A stretch of 64,000 nucleotides of DNA from Mucilaginibacter aquariorum. GTDB taxonomy: Bacteria; Bacteroidota; Bacteroidia; Sphingobacteriales; Sphingobacteriaceae. Numbering within the stretch: the stretch's first letter is position 1; each line of letters begins with the position of its first letter. Below the pieces are notes generated by a model, which ran no database searches, had not been told where the DNA came from, and was given only the letters and a program-made list of their open reading frames with translations. Positions 16,818-25,989 of the stretch are shown piece after piece. The position numbers were made by a program, and so were the translations under genes. The stretch is taken from positions 868,001 through 932,000 of the forward strand of contig NZ_JANHOH010000001.1 of the NCBI RefSeq assembly GCF_024498135.1, read 5' to 3'.

Positions 16818-17591
16818 ATGGCAGAATTACCAGATTTAACCGTATTTGCAAATATCCTGTCAAGGATGTTCAAAAATAAGGTTCTCGAAAAATTAGATGT
16901 TACTGTACCAAAAAAGTTAAATGTCAAGGTTCAAGAATTACAATCAGCGTTGGAAGGATGTATTCTTGAAAGTGTGGAGCGAGCAGGAAAAACTTTACAG
17001 TTTCATTTTTCAGGAGAAAATGTCCTGGGCCTGCATCTCATGTTGAGAGGTGAGCTTGTTGAACTATCCGAAGATAAAACACCAAAATTCCAGATCATGG
17101 CCTTCCATTTTGAAAAAGGGAAAGGATTTGCAGTGATTGATATGCTGAAACAGGCTACCGCTACTTTGCACCCACTGAAAGCCGCTGCGCCGGATGCTCT
17201 TGAAATAACTAAAGAAGATTTTACAGCTTTAGTTGCTAAAAAACATACCATCATTAAAACTTTGCTTATGGACCAAAAGTCACTTCGTGGCATTGGTAAC
17301 TCTTATGCTGATGAAATTCTTTATCATGCGTGTGTTTCGCCTTTCTCAACTGCCAGCGCTATTCCTCAATGGGATGTTGATAAGATCTTTAAAAGCATTG
17401 ATATTGTCCTGAATACAGCAATTAAAGAAATAGCCCTTGCCAACGGAAATGAACTCGCAGGTGAATTAAAAGACTTCATGAAAATACATAACGCCGCATT
17501 AAAGGTTACGTCTAACGGTGATGTGATTAAAAGGGATAAAATCGGTGGAAGAACAACCTATTATACCCAGGCTCAGCAATTGTTTCTATAA
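16818..17591 (+). CDS. Fpg/Nei-family DNA glycosylase homologue with Ala2
   Basis: The start at 16818 gives MAELPDLTVF, aligning with the MPELPDL start of the family; the frame is open further upstream but overlaps xth. The helix-two-turns-helix lies near residue 158 (RGIGNSYADEILYHA), and the C-terminus has GGRTTYYTQAQQ (from ~243), the zincless version of the final hairpin with its phosphate-contacting Arg. The N-terminal proline, the catalytic nucleophile of active enzymes, is alanine (GCA instead of CCN), while Glu3 is kept. The protein may bind damaged DNA without full glycosylase activity. Confidence 0.85.
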   Translation: MAELPDLTVFANILSRMFKNKVLEKLDVTVPKKLNVKVQELQSALEGCILESVERAGKTLQFHFSGENVLGLHLMLRGELVELSEDKTPKFQIMAFHFEKGKGFAVIDMLKQATATLHPLKAAAPDALEITKEDFTALVAKKHTIIKTLLMDQKSLRGIGNSYADEILYHACVSPFSTASAIPQWDVDKIFKSIDIVLNTAIKEIALANGNELAGELKDFMKIHNAALKVTSNGDVIKRDKIGGRTTYYTQAQQLFL

Positions 17592-17698
17592 TCTCAACGC
17601 GACCTTAGCGTCAGGTTCATCGGCCGACGCAAGGCTCCCTTATGCTTATCGCATCCGTCCGGCCTATATGAATCGTACAGCCTTTTTAGCTCCATACC

Positions 17699-20056
17699 TC
17701 ATCTGAATGTTGCTTGGGCCTTTTTTAGTGTTTTTTCAAGATCTATACCCTCTCCTAACACACCGTGAAAAAGGTCACCGGTCTCTCTCAAACGATCCAG
17801 TGAATTATGAATGTTAAAATGTTGAATTGTCAAACCGGGCTTAACTTCATCCCAGCTAAGCGGCATCGAAACAGTTGCACCGGGTTTTGGACGTAGAGAA
17901 TATGGCCCTGCAATGGTAGCTCCAGGACGGTTTTGTAAAAAGTCTAAATACATTTTTCCTTTTCTCGCTGCTATACTGCGTTCTAAACTTGTATAATCAG
18001 GTATTTGCTCATGCACATGCTTAACTATAATGTTAGCGAATATCTGTGATTGCTGATAGGTATATTTTCCAGCCAATGGAATGTAAATATGCATCCCGGT
18101 AGAGCCTGAGGTTTTTGGAAAAGAAGGTACACCCATAGCATCTAATATATCTTTCGTGATTCTGGCAGCTTCTACAACCTGGTCATAGGTATGTTTATCC
18201 GGATCAAGATCAATCACGCAATAGTCGGGGTTATCGGGTGTTTGTGCACGGCTAAACCACGGATTAATCTCGATGCATCCTAACGAACTCATCCATAAAA
18301 GGCTTGCCTCATCTGTGCCTACGAGATATTTAGTGACTTTACCTTCATCTGTAACATGATCAAATGTTTTGGCCCAATCGGGAGCTTTATCCGTAACATT
18401 TTTCTGGTAAAAGCTTTGGCCATGGATCCCTCCTGGAAACCGGTTCAGCGACATCGGCCGATCCTTGAGGTAGGGCATCATATATTCACCTACCTTGTAA
18501 TAATAATTGAGCATCTGCCCTTTTGTAATCTTGTCTTCCGGCCAGTAAAGCTTGGTAACATGATTAAATTTCAAATCATGACCACAAACCTTTTTAGTTT
18601 GAGTGTCTTCCTTTGGGTTTAACAATGTTTTCCGCTCCAGGCTTTTAATAGGTTCCAGTTTCAAATCGTCTGTAGCGAGACCTTTAAATTGGGATTTGAT
18701 TTTTGGTTTGGACTCCTTCGAACCGCTATCCCCAGGAAGTTTATCGATGTGTGCGGATTCAGCGACGATCTCTCCGGTGTCCTCAGGGTTTTCCAATATT
18801 ACATCTTTTGCCTGTTTATCAATGCGCATGCCTTTAAAAGATGGCTGGCGAAATACGCCGTCACTGGTTACTTCAGCAAAACCAACTTCGCATACCAATA
18901 CAGGTTTGAGCCAGGTAGGTTTGGCACCCATACGCTTTGGACGGAACCGGGTGGGTTTATCAACGTCAACTTCATATTCAAATGGACTGTTCTTCGTTAT
19001 AAGTGGTTCAAACTGTGCCATCATTTCTTTTTGCAGTTTGTCCGAAAAACCTGTACCAACCTTACCTACAAACTGAAGTTCACCCTTTGCGTTATAAACT
19101 CCTAAAACCAATGCGCTGAATGATTTACCGGCACCTTCATTTTTTGTAAAACCTGCTATAATTACTTCTTGCCGCCGTTTAACTTTTACTTTCAGCCACT
19201 CTTTGCTTCTTAGGTCAGACGTATAGACGCTATCTGCTCTTTTTGCTATAATTCCTTCGAGTCCCATCCTTTCTGCGGCAGCAAAAAAATCAATGCCATT
19301 AGCATTAAAAACTTTACTCTGACGTATATGGTCATTGTTTGTAGGAAGTATAGATTGTAATATTGCTTGTCGCTGAGTCAAAGGTAAACCCATCAGATTT
19401 TTCCCCTCATACCAAAGAATATCAAAAACATAATATACTAAATTTCCGTCTGCTTCACTTCGCCAGTTTTGCATGGCCCCAAAATCAGAGATGCCTTTAT
19501 CATTTAAGACCAGAAGTTCGCCGTCTAACACGGCGTTAATTTCCCAACCCTTTAACGCATCGTTTATAGGATAGTATTTTTCAAAGGGAAGATTATTCCT
19601 CGAAATGAGTTGTGCGTCATCGTTTTTATCAATAATGGCAACTGCGCGATAACCATCCCATTTCACTTCGAAAATCCAGCCTGGCTCATCAAAAGGTTCA
19701 TCGACCAATGTAGCTTTCATTGGCTTTACGTTAACTGGGATTGGACTTTTTGGAGCAGATTTCAGGATACTTTTGACATCAGGTTCTTCGGTAACTTCAA
19801 CATTTACTTCCTCCTCAAGCTCTTTATCAGGCAGGACATCTTCTTCATGCCCATGCTGCCAAACTTTCTCACCTGTTTTAGCCATCTGGTCAATGGTTTT
19901 GCCAGTCAAAACCGATTTGTCCTTTTTTGTGATGTCTGCGGTCGTCGCAAATTCATCCTTATGTTTGATCAGGAGCCATCCATTCTCCCCCATTCCATGC
20001 GTCTTCACCAAAGCAAATTCGCCTTTAAGCTTTTCCCCAAACATTTTTATTTTCAC
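17699..20056 (-). CDS. ligD: LigD, ligase and polymerase domains (frameshifted from its N-terminus)
   Basis: The 785-residue frame holds the end of the phosphoesterase domain (residues 1-~65), an ATP-dependent DNA ligase (adenylated Lys in FEVKWDGYRAV; then GLEGIIAKR and the OB fold) and an archaeo-eukaryotic primase/polymerase domain with metal-binding DLDPD and the SGSTGMHIYIPL segment. The domain order PE-LIG-POL is seen in several LigD lineages. The true N-terminus is the frame at 20077-20448: one A is missing in the AAAA run at about 20087-20090. Before the first Met, this frame reads GKDLLKQLASGSVK, the natural continuation. Partner of Ku in end joining. Confidence 0.93.
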   Translation of the reverse strand: MKIKMFGEKLKGEFALVKTHGMGENGWLLIKHKDEFATTADITKKDKSVLTGKTIDQMAKTGEKVWQHGHEEDVLPDKELEEEVNVEVTEEPDVKSILKSAPKSPIPVNVKPMKATLVDEPFDEPGWIFEVKWDGYRAVAIIDKNDDAQLISRNNLPFEKYYPINDALKGWEINAVLDGELLVLNDKGISDFGAMQNWRSEADGNLVYYVFDILWYEGKNLMGLPLTQRQAILQSILPTNNDHIRQSKVFNANGIDFFAAAERMGLEGIIAKRADSVYTSDLRSKEWLKVKVKRRQEVIIAGFTKNEGAGKSFSALVLGVYNAKGELQFVGKVGTGFSDKLQKEMMAQFEPLITKNSPFEYEVDVDKPTRFRPKRMGAKPTWLKPVLVCEVGFAEVTSDGVFRQPSFKGMRIDKQAKDVILENPEDTGEIVAESAHIDKLPGDSGSKESKPKIKSQFKGLATDDLKLEPIKSLERKTLLNPKEDTQTKKVCGHDLKFNHVTKLYWPEDKITKGQMLNYYYKVGEYMMPYLKDRPMSLNRFPGGIHGQSFYQKNVTDKAPDWAKTFDHVTDEGKVTKYLVGTDEASLLWMSSLGCIEINPWFSRAQTPDNPDYCVIDLDPDKHTYDQVVEAARITKDILDAMGVPSFPKTSGSTGMHIYIPLAGKYTYQQSQIFANIIVKHVHEQIPDYTSLERSIAARKGKMYLDFLQNRPGATIAGPYSLRPKPGATVSMPLSWDEVKPGLTIQHFNIHNSLDRLRETGDLFHGVLGEGIDLEKTLKKAQATFR

Positions 20057-20076
20057 AGAGCCGGACGCCAGTTGCT

Positions 20077-20448
20077 TTAAAAGATCTTTTCCTGGGCCTT
20101 CTTTCCTTTTATTTGTTCTAACGGCTCATAGGTACCCTGATCCCATACAATTACTGTACCCCCGCCGTATACGCCTTTAGGTTTGATGCCCTCGAAATTC
20201 CGATAGTCAAACGGATGATCTTCAACCATCATAGCCAAATGCTTGATCTTCGGATCTAAAGTAGGGCCTTTAGGAACCGCCCAGCTTTTTAATACGCCTC
20301 CCATTTCTAAACGGAAATCATAATGCAGCCGGGATGCGTCGTGCTTTTGTATCACGAACATCAGGTGATCCTTGTCTTTACTGCTACCTGCTTTTGGCTC
20401 GGCAGTCTTTTTAAAATCACGCTTTTTTACGTATTCCTGAAGTCCCAT
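20077..20448 (-). CDS. ligD: LigD N-terminal 3'-phosphoesterase domain (separated by frameshift)
   Basis: The 123 residues are the start of LigD: FVIQKHDASRLHYDFRLE, LKSWAVPKGP, MMVEDHPFDYRNFEG and YGGGTVIVWDQG are the phosphoesterase hallmarks, with catalytic His and Asp residues. The frame ends at TAA (20077-20079) directly after KAQEKIF, while the next frame continues with KDLLKQLASG. The combined span 17699-20448 is one base short of a multiple of three. The domain trims 3' phosphates and ribonucleotides. Start codon ATG at 20448 follows a DUF3606 gene by 3 bases. Confidence 0.88.
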   Translation of the reverse strand: MGLQEYVKKRDFKKTAEPKAGSSKDKDHLMFVIQKHDASRLHYDFRLEMGGVLKSWAVPKGPTLDPKIKHLAMMVEDHPFDYRNFEGIKPKGVYGGGTVIVWDQGTYEPLEQIKGKKAQEKIF

Positions 20449-20451
20449 TAA

Positions 20452-20625
20452 TTACTTTTTAAGGTATTGCCTTACAGAATCTACTGATGTGCCGACGGAG
20501 TCAACAGCTTCTATCAGCTCTTCTTTCGAAACATTTAGTTCTTTCGTCCAATAACTAACTTCATGATCTTCATGAATGTTAATCCTTTTACTGTCCGGGC
20601 TTCCTGTTTTAGTTTTGTCATCCAT
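20452..20625 (-). CDS. DUF3606 family small protein
   Basis: A 57-residue protein MDDKTKTGSPDSKRINIHED followed by HEVSYWTKELNVSKEELIEA and ending VRQYLKK. The order DDKTK...RIN...E.YE..YW...L.VS...L..AV..VG matches DUF3606, small proteins common in Proteobacteria and Bacteroidota. Its function is not known. The stop lies 3 bases from the ligD ATG, so it heads the ligD transcript. Confidence 0.8.
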   Translation of the reverse strand: MDDKTKTGSPDSKRINIHEDHEVSYWTKELNVSKEELIEAVDSVGTSVDSVRQYLKK

Positions 20626-20884
20626 GGTAGTAGAGTTTAATTTTTAATTGATTTAATTTCACAACAATACCTGCACCTTAAGGTTTTATCATTTCTTACC
20701 TAAAGGCTATCATTTTAAATCCTGGTCCTGACGACCCATTCTTTGCTGTTCGTTTTCCATAAAACCTATTTTTTTAATGCTAAGGTAAATCGGCTTACTG
20801 CGCAGTCAAGTATTTAAACCACGGTTACCCGTGGCCCTTGACAACGCATCCATCCGCTTTAATCCTGCATAAAAAATAATTTTT

Positions 20885-21637
20885 ATGGAAAACCTTCAAT
20901 TAACCATTAATTCATTAGATCAAATTACTGCCTACCGTGATGAAAATCATTTGGTGAAGTATGAACCTGGAATATTAAATGAAATGATCAACGCGGTTGA
21001 GTCACGAGATGAGGACACCTTACAATGGTTCAACAGCTTTGGTGATTCTTTAAGGGCTGTGATCATGAATGTGTATGCTTACAGAAAAGGTTTAGAGTTT
21101 GGTTTTACGGATATTAAATTTGATCAATATGGTTGGTTGATAAGTATGATCTTTGTGACCCACTCCCCTTTTATATTATCAGATATACCTGACCAGCAAG
21201 TCATGTTCCTTAAAGTAGATAATGGCAAGGCCGCCCAGGTCATCAGGGACAGAAAAACCTTCGGTGCTAACATTCATAATCTTTTGTCAGATGGCTTTTT
21301 TATGGAAGATGGTTTCTGCGGGGCCTTTGCCATCGACAAGATCAATGAAATAATCGCTTACCTAAATATTCAAAAAAAGCATGACCAGCTAGTATTCCTC
21401 CAAAGTAACAAAAATCACAAGGTGACGCAAGATGAGGACAACCAACTAAAGGATTACGAAAAAAAATTAATAAAATACACTCCTGCGGAGATTAAGGGCA
21501 TCATTGAGCTCATTGGGGAAAATGTGATCGCTAACAAGCTTTTGGAAATGTATGATGAACTTTACCAGACAACTCCAAAAGACAGGATATCCAAGGAAAT
21601 TAAAAGATTACAAGACCTGCTTGCTAAACATAAATAA
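20885..21637 (+). CDS. truncated AAA-family ATPase of an AAA/HNH defence pair
   Basis: The protein (250 aa) contains the C-terminal half of an ABC-like AAA ATPase: VTHSPFILSDIP near residue 90 is the H-loop region, and KTFGANIHNLLSDGFFMEDG is the segment typical of ATPases paired with HNH nucleases (Septu/PtuA-like and retron effector sets). No Walker A, signature motif or Walker B is present: residues 1-85 pass straight into the H-loop. Nothing in the 250 bases upstream encodes the missing part. The gene is probably a deletion derivative and cannot hydrolyse ATP as it stands. It abuts the HNH gene with no gap. Confidence 0.75.
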   Translation: MENLQLTINSLDQITAYRDENHLVKYEPGILNEMINAVESRDEDTLQWFNSFGDSLRAVIMNVYAYRKGLEFGFTDIKFDQYGWLISMIFVTHSPFILSDIPDQQVMFLKVDNGKAAQVIRDRKTFGANIHNLLSDGFFMEDGFCGAFAIDKINEIIAYLNIQKKHDQLVFLQSNKNHKVTQDEDNQLKDYEKKLIKYTPAEIKGIIELIGENVIANKLLEMYDELYQTTPKDRISKEIKRLQDLLAKHK

Positions 21638-22717
21638 ATGCTACCTATCGATAAAAATGACCCGGTCGTATTGGCCGCTAAAGATTTGCATGTAAAATCT
21701 ATCTGTTGCAGAATCAGGAAAAAAACATTGAAAATAGCATGCAATGACGGCTCATGTGTGATTTGTACCGCTAGCGTCACCCAAATAAAGATACCGAAGG
21801 AAATGCGGCTTGAATTTGAGAAAGCAGACTTCCTGGAGGATTTGATTAGCGCGGAACCAGCAGACCAAAAAGATTTGTGCCTTCGTTTATGGAAAGCAGC
21901 ATTGAAAGGTTACGATGCTAAATGGCACGAGGATTATAAAAAGGCCAAAAAAAAGAAAAAAGCAGAACTGTCTAAAGACGACAAAGCTATGATCAAAAAG
22001 ATCGAAAAAAACATATCTCTTTTTGAAAGGATCTTTGATTACAATACATGGTTCCTGAACAAAGCCAATTCACCGCATTACGATGCATACGTGCTTGCGG
22101 CAAATCTGGGCAGGTCTAGCTGCACCTATTGTAATCGGCTTTATACGAGTACCATGAAAACAATCGCGGGTAAAAAGGTCATGCGACCGACGTTTGACCA
22201 TTGGTTCCCGAAATACCGTTACCCAATGCTGGGCTTGTCATTTTACAACTTGATCCCAAGCTGTACGATATGCAACAGTTCGATCAAAGGGTTTAAAGAA
22301 TTCGACACAGCAACGCATATTCATCCCTATGTTGACGCCGATGTCTTGGAAAGATATCGGTTCAGCTATGATTATCTTGAAGATCTAAAGAACTTTCGGG
22401 TCAAAATCAAGTCCGATGTAGCAGATACCAGGATCATGAAAACTTACAAGGACCTAAAAATTGATATTTGTTTTGACGCACATCATGCGGAATTGGCCGA
22501 TCTGATAAGGGTAAGGGAGGCCTACTCACAAGATTATATCCGTAATATGTTTAATAGCTACCCTGGTGCCAATTTATCTTTTGATGAAATTTACCGGCTT
22601 GCGTTTGGTATTTCTTATGAACCTAAGGATTTTTATAAACTTCCATTGAGCAAATTTAAGAACGATATTGTGTCCGAACTCTTGCTTTTAAGTTTTACGA
22701 CAGAGCTTAAAAAATAA
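21638..22717 (+). CDS. HNH endonuclease partner of AAA ATPase (Septu/PtuB-like)
   Basis: 359 residues. The nuclease core lies between ~160 and ~215: C162 and C165 (CTYCNR) and C209 and C212 (CTICNS) form a zinc site, and FDHWFPK (186-192) carries the catalytic His. The N-terminal part has a Lys-rich helical stretch (KKAKKKKKAELSK). In related two-gene systems the ATPase senses infection and the HNH protein cuts nucleic acid. Here the nuclease looks intact, but its ATPase lacks the NTP-binding core. The ATG follows the ATPase stop directly. Confidence 0.82.
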   Translation: MLPIDKNDPVVLAAKDLHVKSICCRIRKKTLKIACNDGSCVICTASVTQIKIPKEMRLEFEKADFLEDLISAEPADQKDLCLRLWKAALKGYDAKWHEDYKKAKKKKKAELSKDDKAMIKKIEKNISLFERIFDYNTWFLNKANSPHYDAYVLAANLGRSSCTYCNRLYTSTMKTIAGKKVMRPTFDHWFPKYRYPMLGLSFYNLIPSCTICNSSIKGFKEFDTATHIHPYVDADVLERYRFSYDYLEDLKNFRVKIKSDVADTRIMKTYKDLKIDICFDAHHAELADLIRVREAYSQDYIRNMFNSYPGANLSFDEIYRLAFGISYEPKDFYKLPLSKFKNDIVSELLLLSFTTELKK

Positions 22718-23118
22718 TAAATCTTGAAGATGAAACCGTTTGATAACAGTCCCTTTTCATTTTCTAAAGTGATATGATGTTTTCATTACCTAAGAATAAG
22801 CGGAATTGGTGAATATTCATTACCTATAAAAAACCCCAAGTGCCTTTCAGCGGCTTGGGGCTGGATCCAATGTGTGAGGTACCTAAGTGTACATAGTCTA
22901 ACTTTGCCCTCCTCGTCCTTGCAGGGGAAATTCGCCCTTGAATTTCAGGTTGACATCTTGACAACCGACTCCCGTAACGAGTATGACTCCGAATATCCTA
23001 CCGTTTATTTTACCCTTTTGACGGTTCTGTACCGTCTCGTAGTGCAGATTAAATCAAAATTTGCCTTATCCTCCGTAAGGAATGCTAAGTTAATAATTTA
23101 TCTTAGTGTTTACTTAAA
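22718..23118. other. intergenic stretch between HNH and LRR-TIR genes
   Basis: Contains the hairpin at 22828-22860. An 82-codon plus-strand frame (22874-23122) overlaps the LRR-TIR start by 4 bases, but its sequence looks non-coding. No RNA gene recognised. Confidence 0.5.
22828..22860 (-). terminator. hairpin with U-run on minus strand
   Basis: CCCCAAG ... CTTGGGG with a 13-base loop; on the minus strand it is followed by TTTTTT. No minus-strand gene feeds into it now, which suggests a leftover from a lost gene or a block against antisense reading into the HNH gene. Confidence 0.5.
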
Positions 23119-24264
23119 ATGAAAATACCACTTAACGCATCAAAAATTGATCTTTCTAATCAAAATCTCAAAGAGATTCCACAAGAAATTTTCCAATGCA
23201 CTTATCTTCAAAAACTAAATCTTAGCAATAATCAGATACGTGTTGTACCAAAGGAGATTAGCAAACTTTCGCATTTGAGGAATCTGGATTTATCCGGCAA
23301 TAATATTCAGGTGCTATATGGAAAGCTATTTGAACTAAAAAAACTGGAGATATTGATTCTTAATCGAAACAAGCTGAAAAATATTCCGGAAATGATTAAG
23401 GGCCTTTCTAAGTTGAGGAAATTGGGATTGGCATTCAACGATCTTAAAATACTGCCTCAAAATATCGGCGAGCTTCAAAATTTAGTGTCTATTAATGTAT
23501 CGAATAACAAACTTACTTCTTATCCCGAACAACTCTTCAATCTTAAAGGGTTGAGGCAATTATGGTTAGGTGCTAATAGATTTCAAACTTTTCCTTTTAA
23601 CAGAATTGCATCAGAATATCCACATCTTAATTCAGTATATTGCTTTAATAGAATAGCTTCTGACGATGAACATCTTGACAGTGATTATCTATCGCTCCAG
23701 AATATTAAAGGGAATTGTTTAAAAGCTTTAAAGATGATAACCAATATCAATCAAAGTAAATTAACGCTGGAAGAAGCTCCAACTTCCAAAGAATACCGTG
23801 CTCCTGTTAATAACAAAAAAAATGTTTTCGTTAGCTATAGCCATAAGGATAAGTCCTACATGCAAGAGGTTGTGATTACTTTAAAACAGCTGGAATATTT
23901 AGGGATTGAAAATAGGGTTTGGGTTGATACAGATCTACAGCCTGGCGACAAGATGTTTAAAACCATTATGGGTGGCTTAGATAAATCAGGAGTCGCTATT
24001 AATATTATTTCCCGTGACTATCTGGCATCAGATTTCATCCAAAAATATGAGCTACCGGCCGTTTTGAAGAAAAATGAGGATGAAGGAATGCTTGTGCTGA
24101 ACCTTATCGTAAGAAAATGCCTTTATAGTGATAGTCAATTAAAGGATTTTGTCGCTATTAATGATCCCAAAGAGCCTATGCAAGGATTAAGGGATAGCGA
24201 ACAAGAGTTAATTTATGATCGCCTTGCTCAAAGGTTGAAGAAACACTTTACCGAAATTGCCTGA
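23119..24264 (+). CDS. leucine-rich-repeat/TIR fusion protein
   Basis: Residues ~5-190 are seven or so LRR units of the bacterial short type (LQKLNLSNNQIRVVPKEI, LRNLDLSGNNIQVL, LEILILNRNKLKNIP). A linker follows, then a TIR domain from ~234 (NVFVSYSHKDKSY) with the catalytic-type Glu at ~311 in FIQKYELP. TIR domains of this kind often cleave NAD+ or make signalling nucleotides. There is no NTPase between the two parts, unlike STAND proteins. LRR sensing plus TIR output, next to an AAA/HNH pair, fits an antiphage or stress role, but no partner effector is obvious. Confidence 0.9.
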   Translation: MKIPLNASKIDLSNQNLKEIPQEIFQCTYLQKLNLSNNQIRVVPKEISKLSHLRNLDLSGNNIQVLYGKLFELKKLEILILNRNKLKNIPEMIKGLSKLRKLGLAFNDLKILPQNIGELQNLVSINVSNNKLTSYPEQLFNLKGLRQLWLGANRFQTFPFNRIASEYPHLNSVYCFNRIASDDEHLDSDYLSLQNIKGNCLKALKMITNINQSKLTLEEAPTSKEYRAPVNNKKNVFVSYSHKDKSYMQEVVITLKQLEYLGIENRVWVDTDLQPGDKMFKTIMGGLDKSGVAINIISRDYLASDFIQKYELPAVLKKNEDEGMLVLNLIVRKCLYSDSQLKDFVAINDPKEPMQGLRDSEQELIYDRLAQRLKKHFTEIA

Positions 24265-24305
24265 TTTTAAGTAATTTTGATTAAACGATAGTTGCCTGTT
24301 CAATA

Positions 24306-25079
24306 TTAACTATGTAATGACAAATGTTCCTGACCAAATTGAATCGGTTCATTTGATTGAATTAATTCAGGATCAATTTTATATTTTTCAGCCTGTATAC
24401 AAAACACCCGAACAATGGCTGGTAAAAGAGATACAAGGTTATACAGAATGTAAATTCCAAGCAGGCACACAATTAATATAAACATTACGCCGGTGTAAGC
24501 TAACCAGTGAAATTCAGGAAGAGTCACTTTGAAAATACTTATGGCAAATATTGCCCTGATACAAAAGATAAAGTACCTCTTCATATTATCTGTGCTCTTT
24601 GCGATTTCTTGTTGTAATTCATTTATTTCAGTATGCGGAACACCCTTTACATTTTCCTTATAAGATTTAATCATCTGCTTGGCAGACAAATTATGAACGG
24701 AAAGGTATCTGGTCATGAACAATATGAGATCTAGTCCCTCTTTGAACATATTATCATCAAATTCTTCTGACATTAATTTTCGCTTCCATTTGATAAGTTT
24801 AATATGAGTGACGACGGAAAAAAGCAGGAATCCAATAAGCTCAGTCACCCCATATAAGGAGGCATAAATGCTCAATGGAATAAAAAATTTACCTTCTATG
24901 AAGAAATTGATTATACCTTTATAATTCCCAATATCGAGGAACTCATAATTACCAATCAACCATTTGTACGTGAACGAAGTAATACTGGCGAGGAACAAGA
25001 AATTTAGAAACCGCCTGCCTTTATTGTAGAATGGCTTTCCTTCCAAAATATAGTTTGCAATACTTAATAAGTCGTTCAT
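24306..25079 (-). CDS. four-helix membrane protein (257 aa), unknown
   Basis: Hydrophobic segments are visible near residues 24-40, 66-90, 170-190 and 195-225 (FIPLSIYASLYGVTELIGFL; WLAYTGVMFILIVCLLGIYI), with a helical cytoplasmic loop between the second and third. The gene converges on the LRR-TIR gene. It resembles membrane partners of defence systems only in general build. I do not recognise the family. Confidence 0.65.
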   Translation of the reverse strand: MNDLLSIANYILEGKPFYNKGRRFLNFLFLASITSFTYKWLIGNYEFLDIGNYKGIINFFIEGKFFIPLSIYASLYGVTELIGFLLFSVVTHIKLIKWKRKLMSEEFDDNMFKEGLDLILFMTRYLSVHNLSAKQMIKSYKENVKGVPHTEINELQQEIAKSTDNMKRYFIFCIRAIFAISIFKVTLPEFHWLAYTGVMFILIVCLLGIYILYNLVSLLPAIVRVFCIQAEKYKIDPELIQSNEPIQFGQEHLSLHS

Positions 25080-25258
25080 AGTGAAATAGTCGAAATATTT
25101 ATAAGATTTGGTTGAGTCCCAACCATACTTCGGGGTAAAGTTGAATAGCTAAGGTAATATTTGTTATGAAAGTATTTATGTAAAAAAAAAAAGACAATGC
25201 CCTAATTTCAATGCGTGATACCCCTATTGCATATTCAACTTAACTTCACTTTCATTGG

Positions 25259-25432
25259 TTAGATGAAATGATGGGTATACTCAATATACTCACTAGCTGC
25301 AATCTCCTTAATACACTTATCATAGATCGCGGTTGATCCTACTCTTGCTAATTTCATAAAGGCCTTTCTTGAGATATTAAATGATTGTTTAAAATCATTA
25401 ATACCCAATAAAAAATAAAGCTGTTTGAAAGC
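25259..25432 (-). pseudogene. remnant of a mobile-element regulatory protein
   Basis: An open stretch with no start reading FNISRKAFMKLARVGSTAIY then DKCIKEIAASEYIEYT before TAA. This resembles the winged-helix proteins found beside excisionase-like genes in Bacteroidota mobilizable elements (an STY/K-helix, then KEL..FGYI.Y). A stop upstream at ~25433 cuts it off. It ends near the beginning of a low-complexity AT-rich stretch. Confidence 0.4.
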
Positions 25433-25510
25433 TTATATGTGTTCACCCTAACCTATTATCATCCTGGCCTTGCTGAATAAAAGAAACGACGCTTCTTAGC
25501 TCGTGGTGTC

Positions 25511-25701
25511 TCAATACCTGCCCTCCAACAATTGATCCACATCCTATTTTTATAATAGTAGATACTGCCAACCTTCGAAAATTTCAGATTACCGGTAACA
25601 CGAGACCTTTGAAGTGAATTAGGAGAAATATCAATAACTTTTTTTACCCGCCTGGTCCGCAACCATTCCGATGTAGGTTTTTCCTTTTCGAATCCTCGGT
25701 G
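25511..25701 (-). pseudogene. broken HTH/excisionase-like protein
   Basis: The sequence SEWLRTRRVKKVIDISPN followed by SLQRSRVTGNLKFSKVGS and IYYYKN is the helix-turn-helix (MerR-like, HTH_17) pattern of small excisionase-type proteins of Bacteroidota mobile elements. After YYYKN the frame slips; the next frame supplies DVDQLLEGRY and a stop at 25511-25513, as expected for the family. One base appears to be missing in AATAGGATG. The N-terminus is also cut by TAG at 25702-25704. The intact frame 25459-25662 is therefore an artefact of the shift. Confidence 0.55.
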
Positions 25702-25989
25702 CTACACCATATCAATAAAAGGTAATCATCAAAGGCGCATTTGCTTTCATTCCATATTGATTATAATAGCATTTTCCGGTGATGAATTCTATCACAATAA
25801 GTTACAGGATATTTAAAACTTAACTTTGCTGCTAATCGAGTAACGAATTAGTTTTAAAGTTTGGAAACTTATTGTGCACGAAAGTTTTTGATATGAGAGA
25901 GAATATTTAAGCAATTATAGAGAAGCAATTTTCTTTAAATCCTCTATAAAAGAGTTCGAAAACTGCGGTCGGAAGGTCACAAAATTTCA

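Noticed and set aside
22874..23122. 82-codon plus-strand frame before the LRR-TIR gene
   Set aside because: Sequence composition and the lack of any protein pattern, plus overlap with the LRR-TIR start, suggest non-coding DNA.
25459..25510. C-terminal tail of the HTH frame (WINCWRAGIETPRAKK)
   Set aside because: The family tail (DVDQLLEGRY) is in the next frame; this tail is the result of the frameshift.
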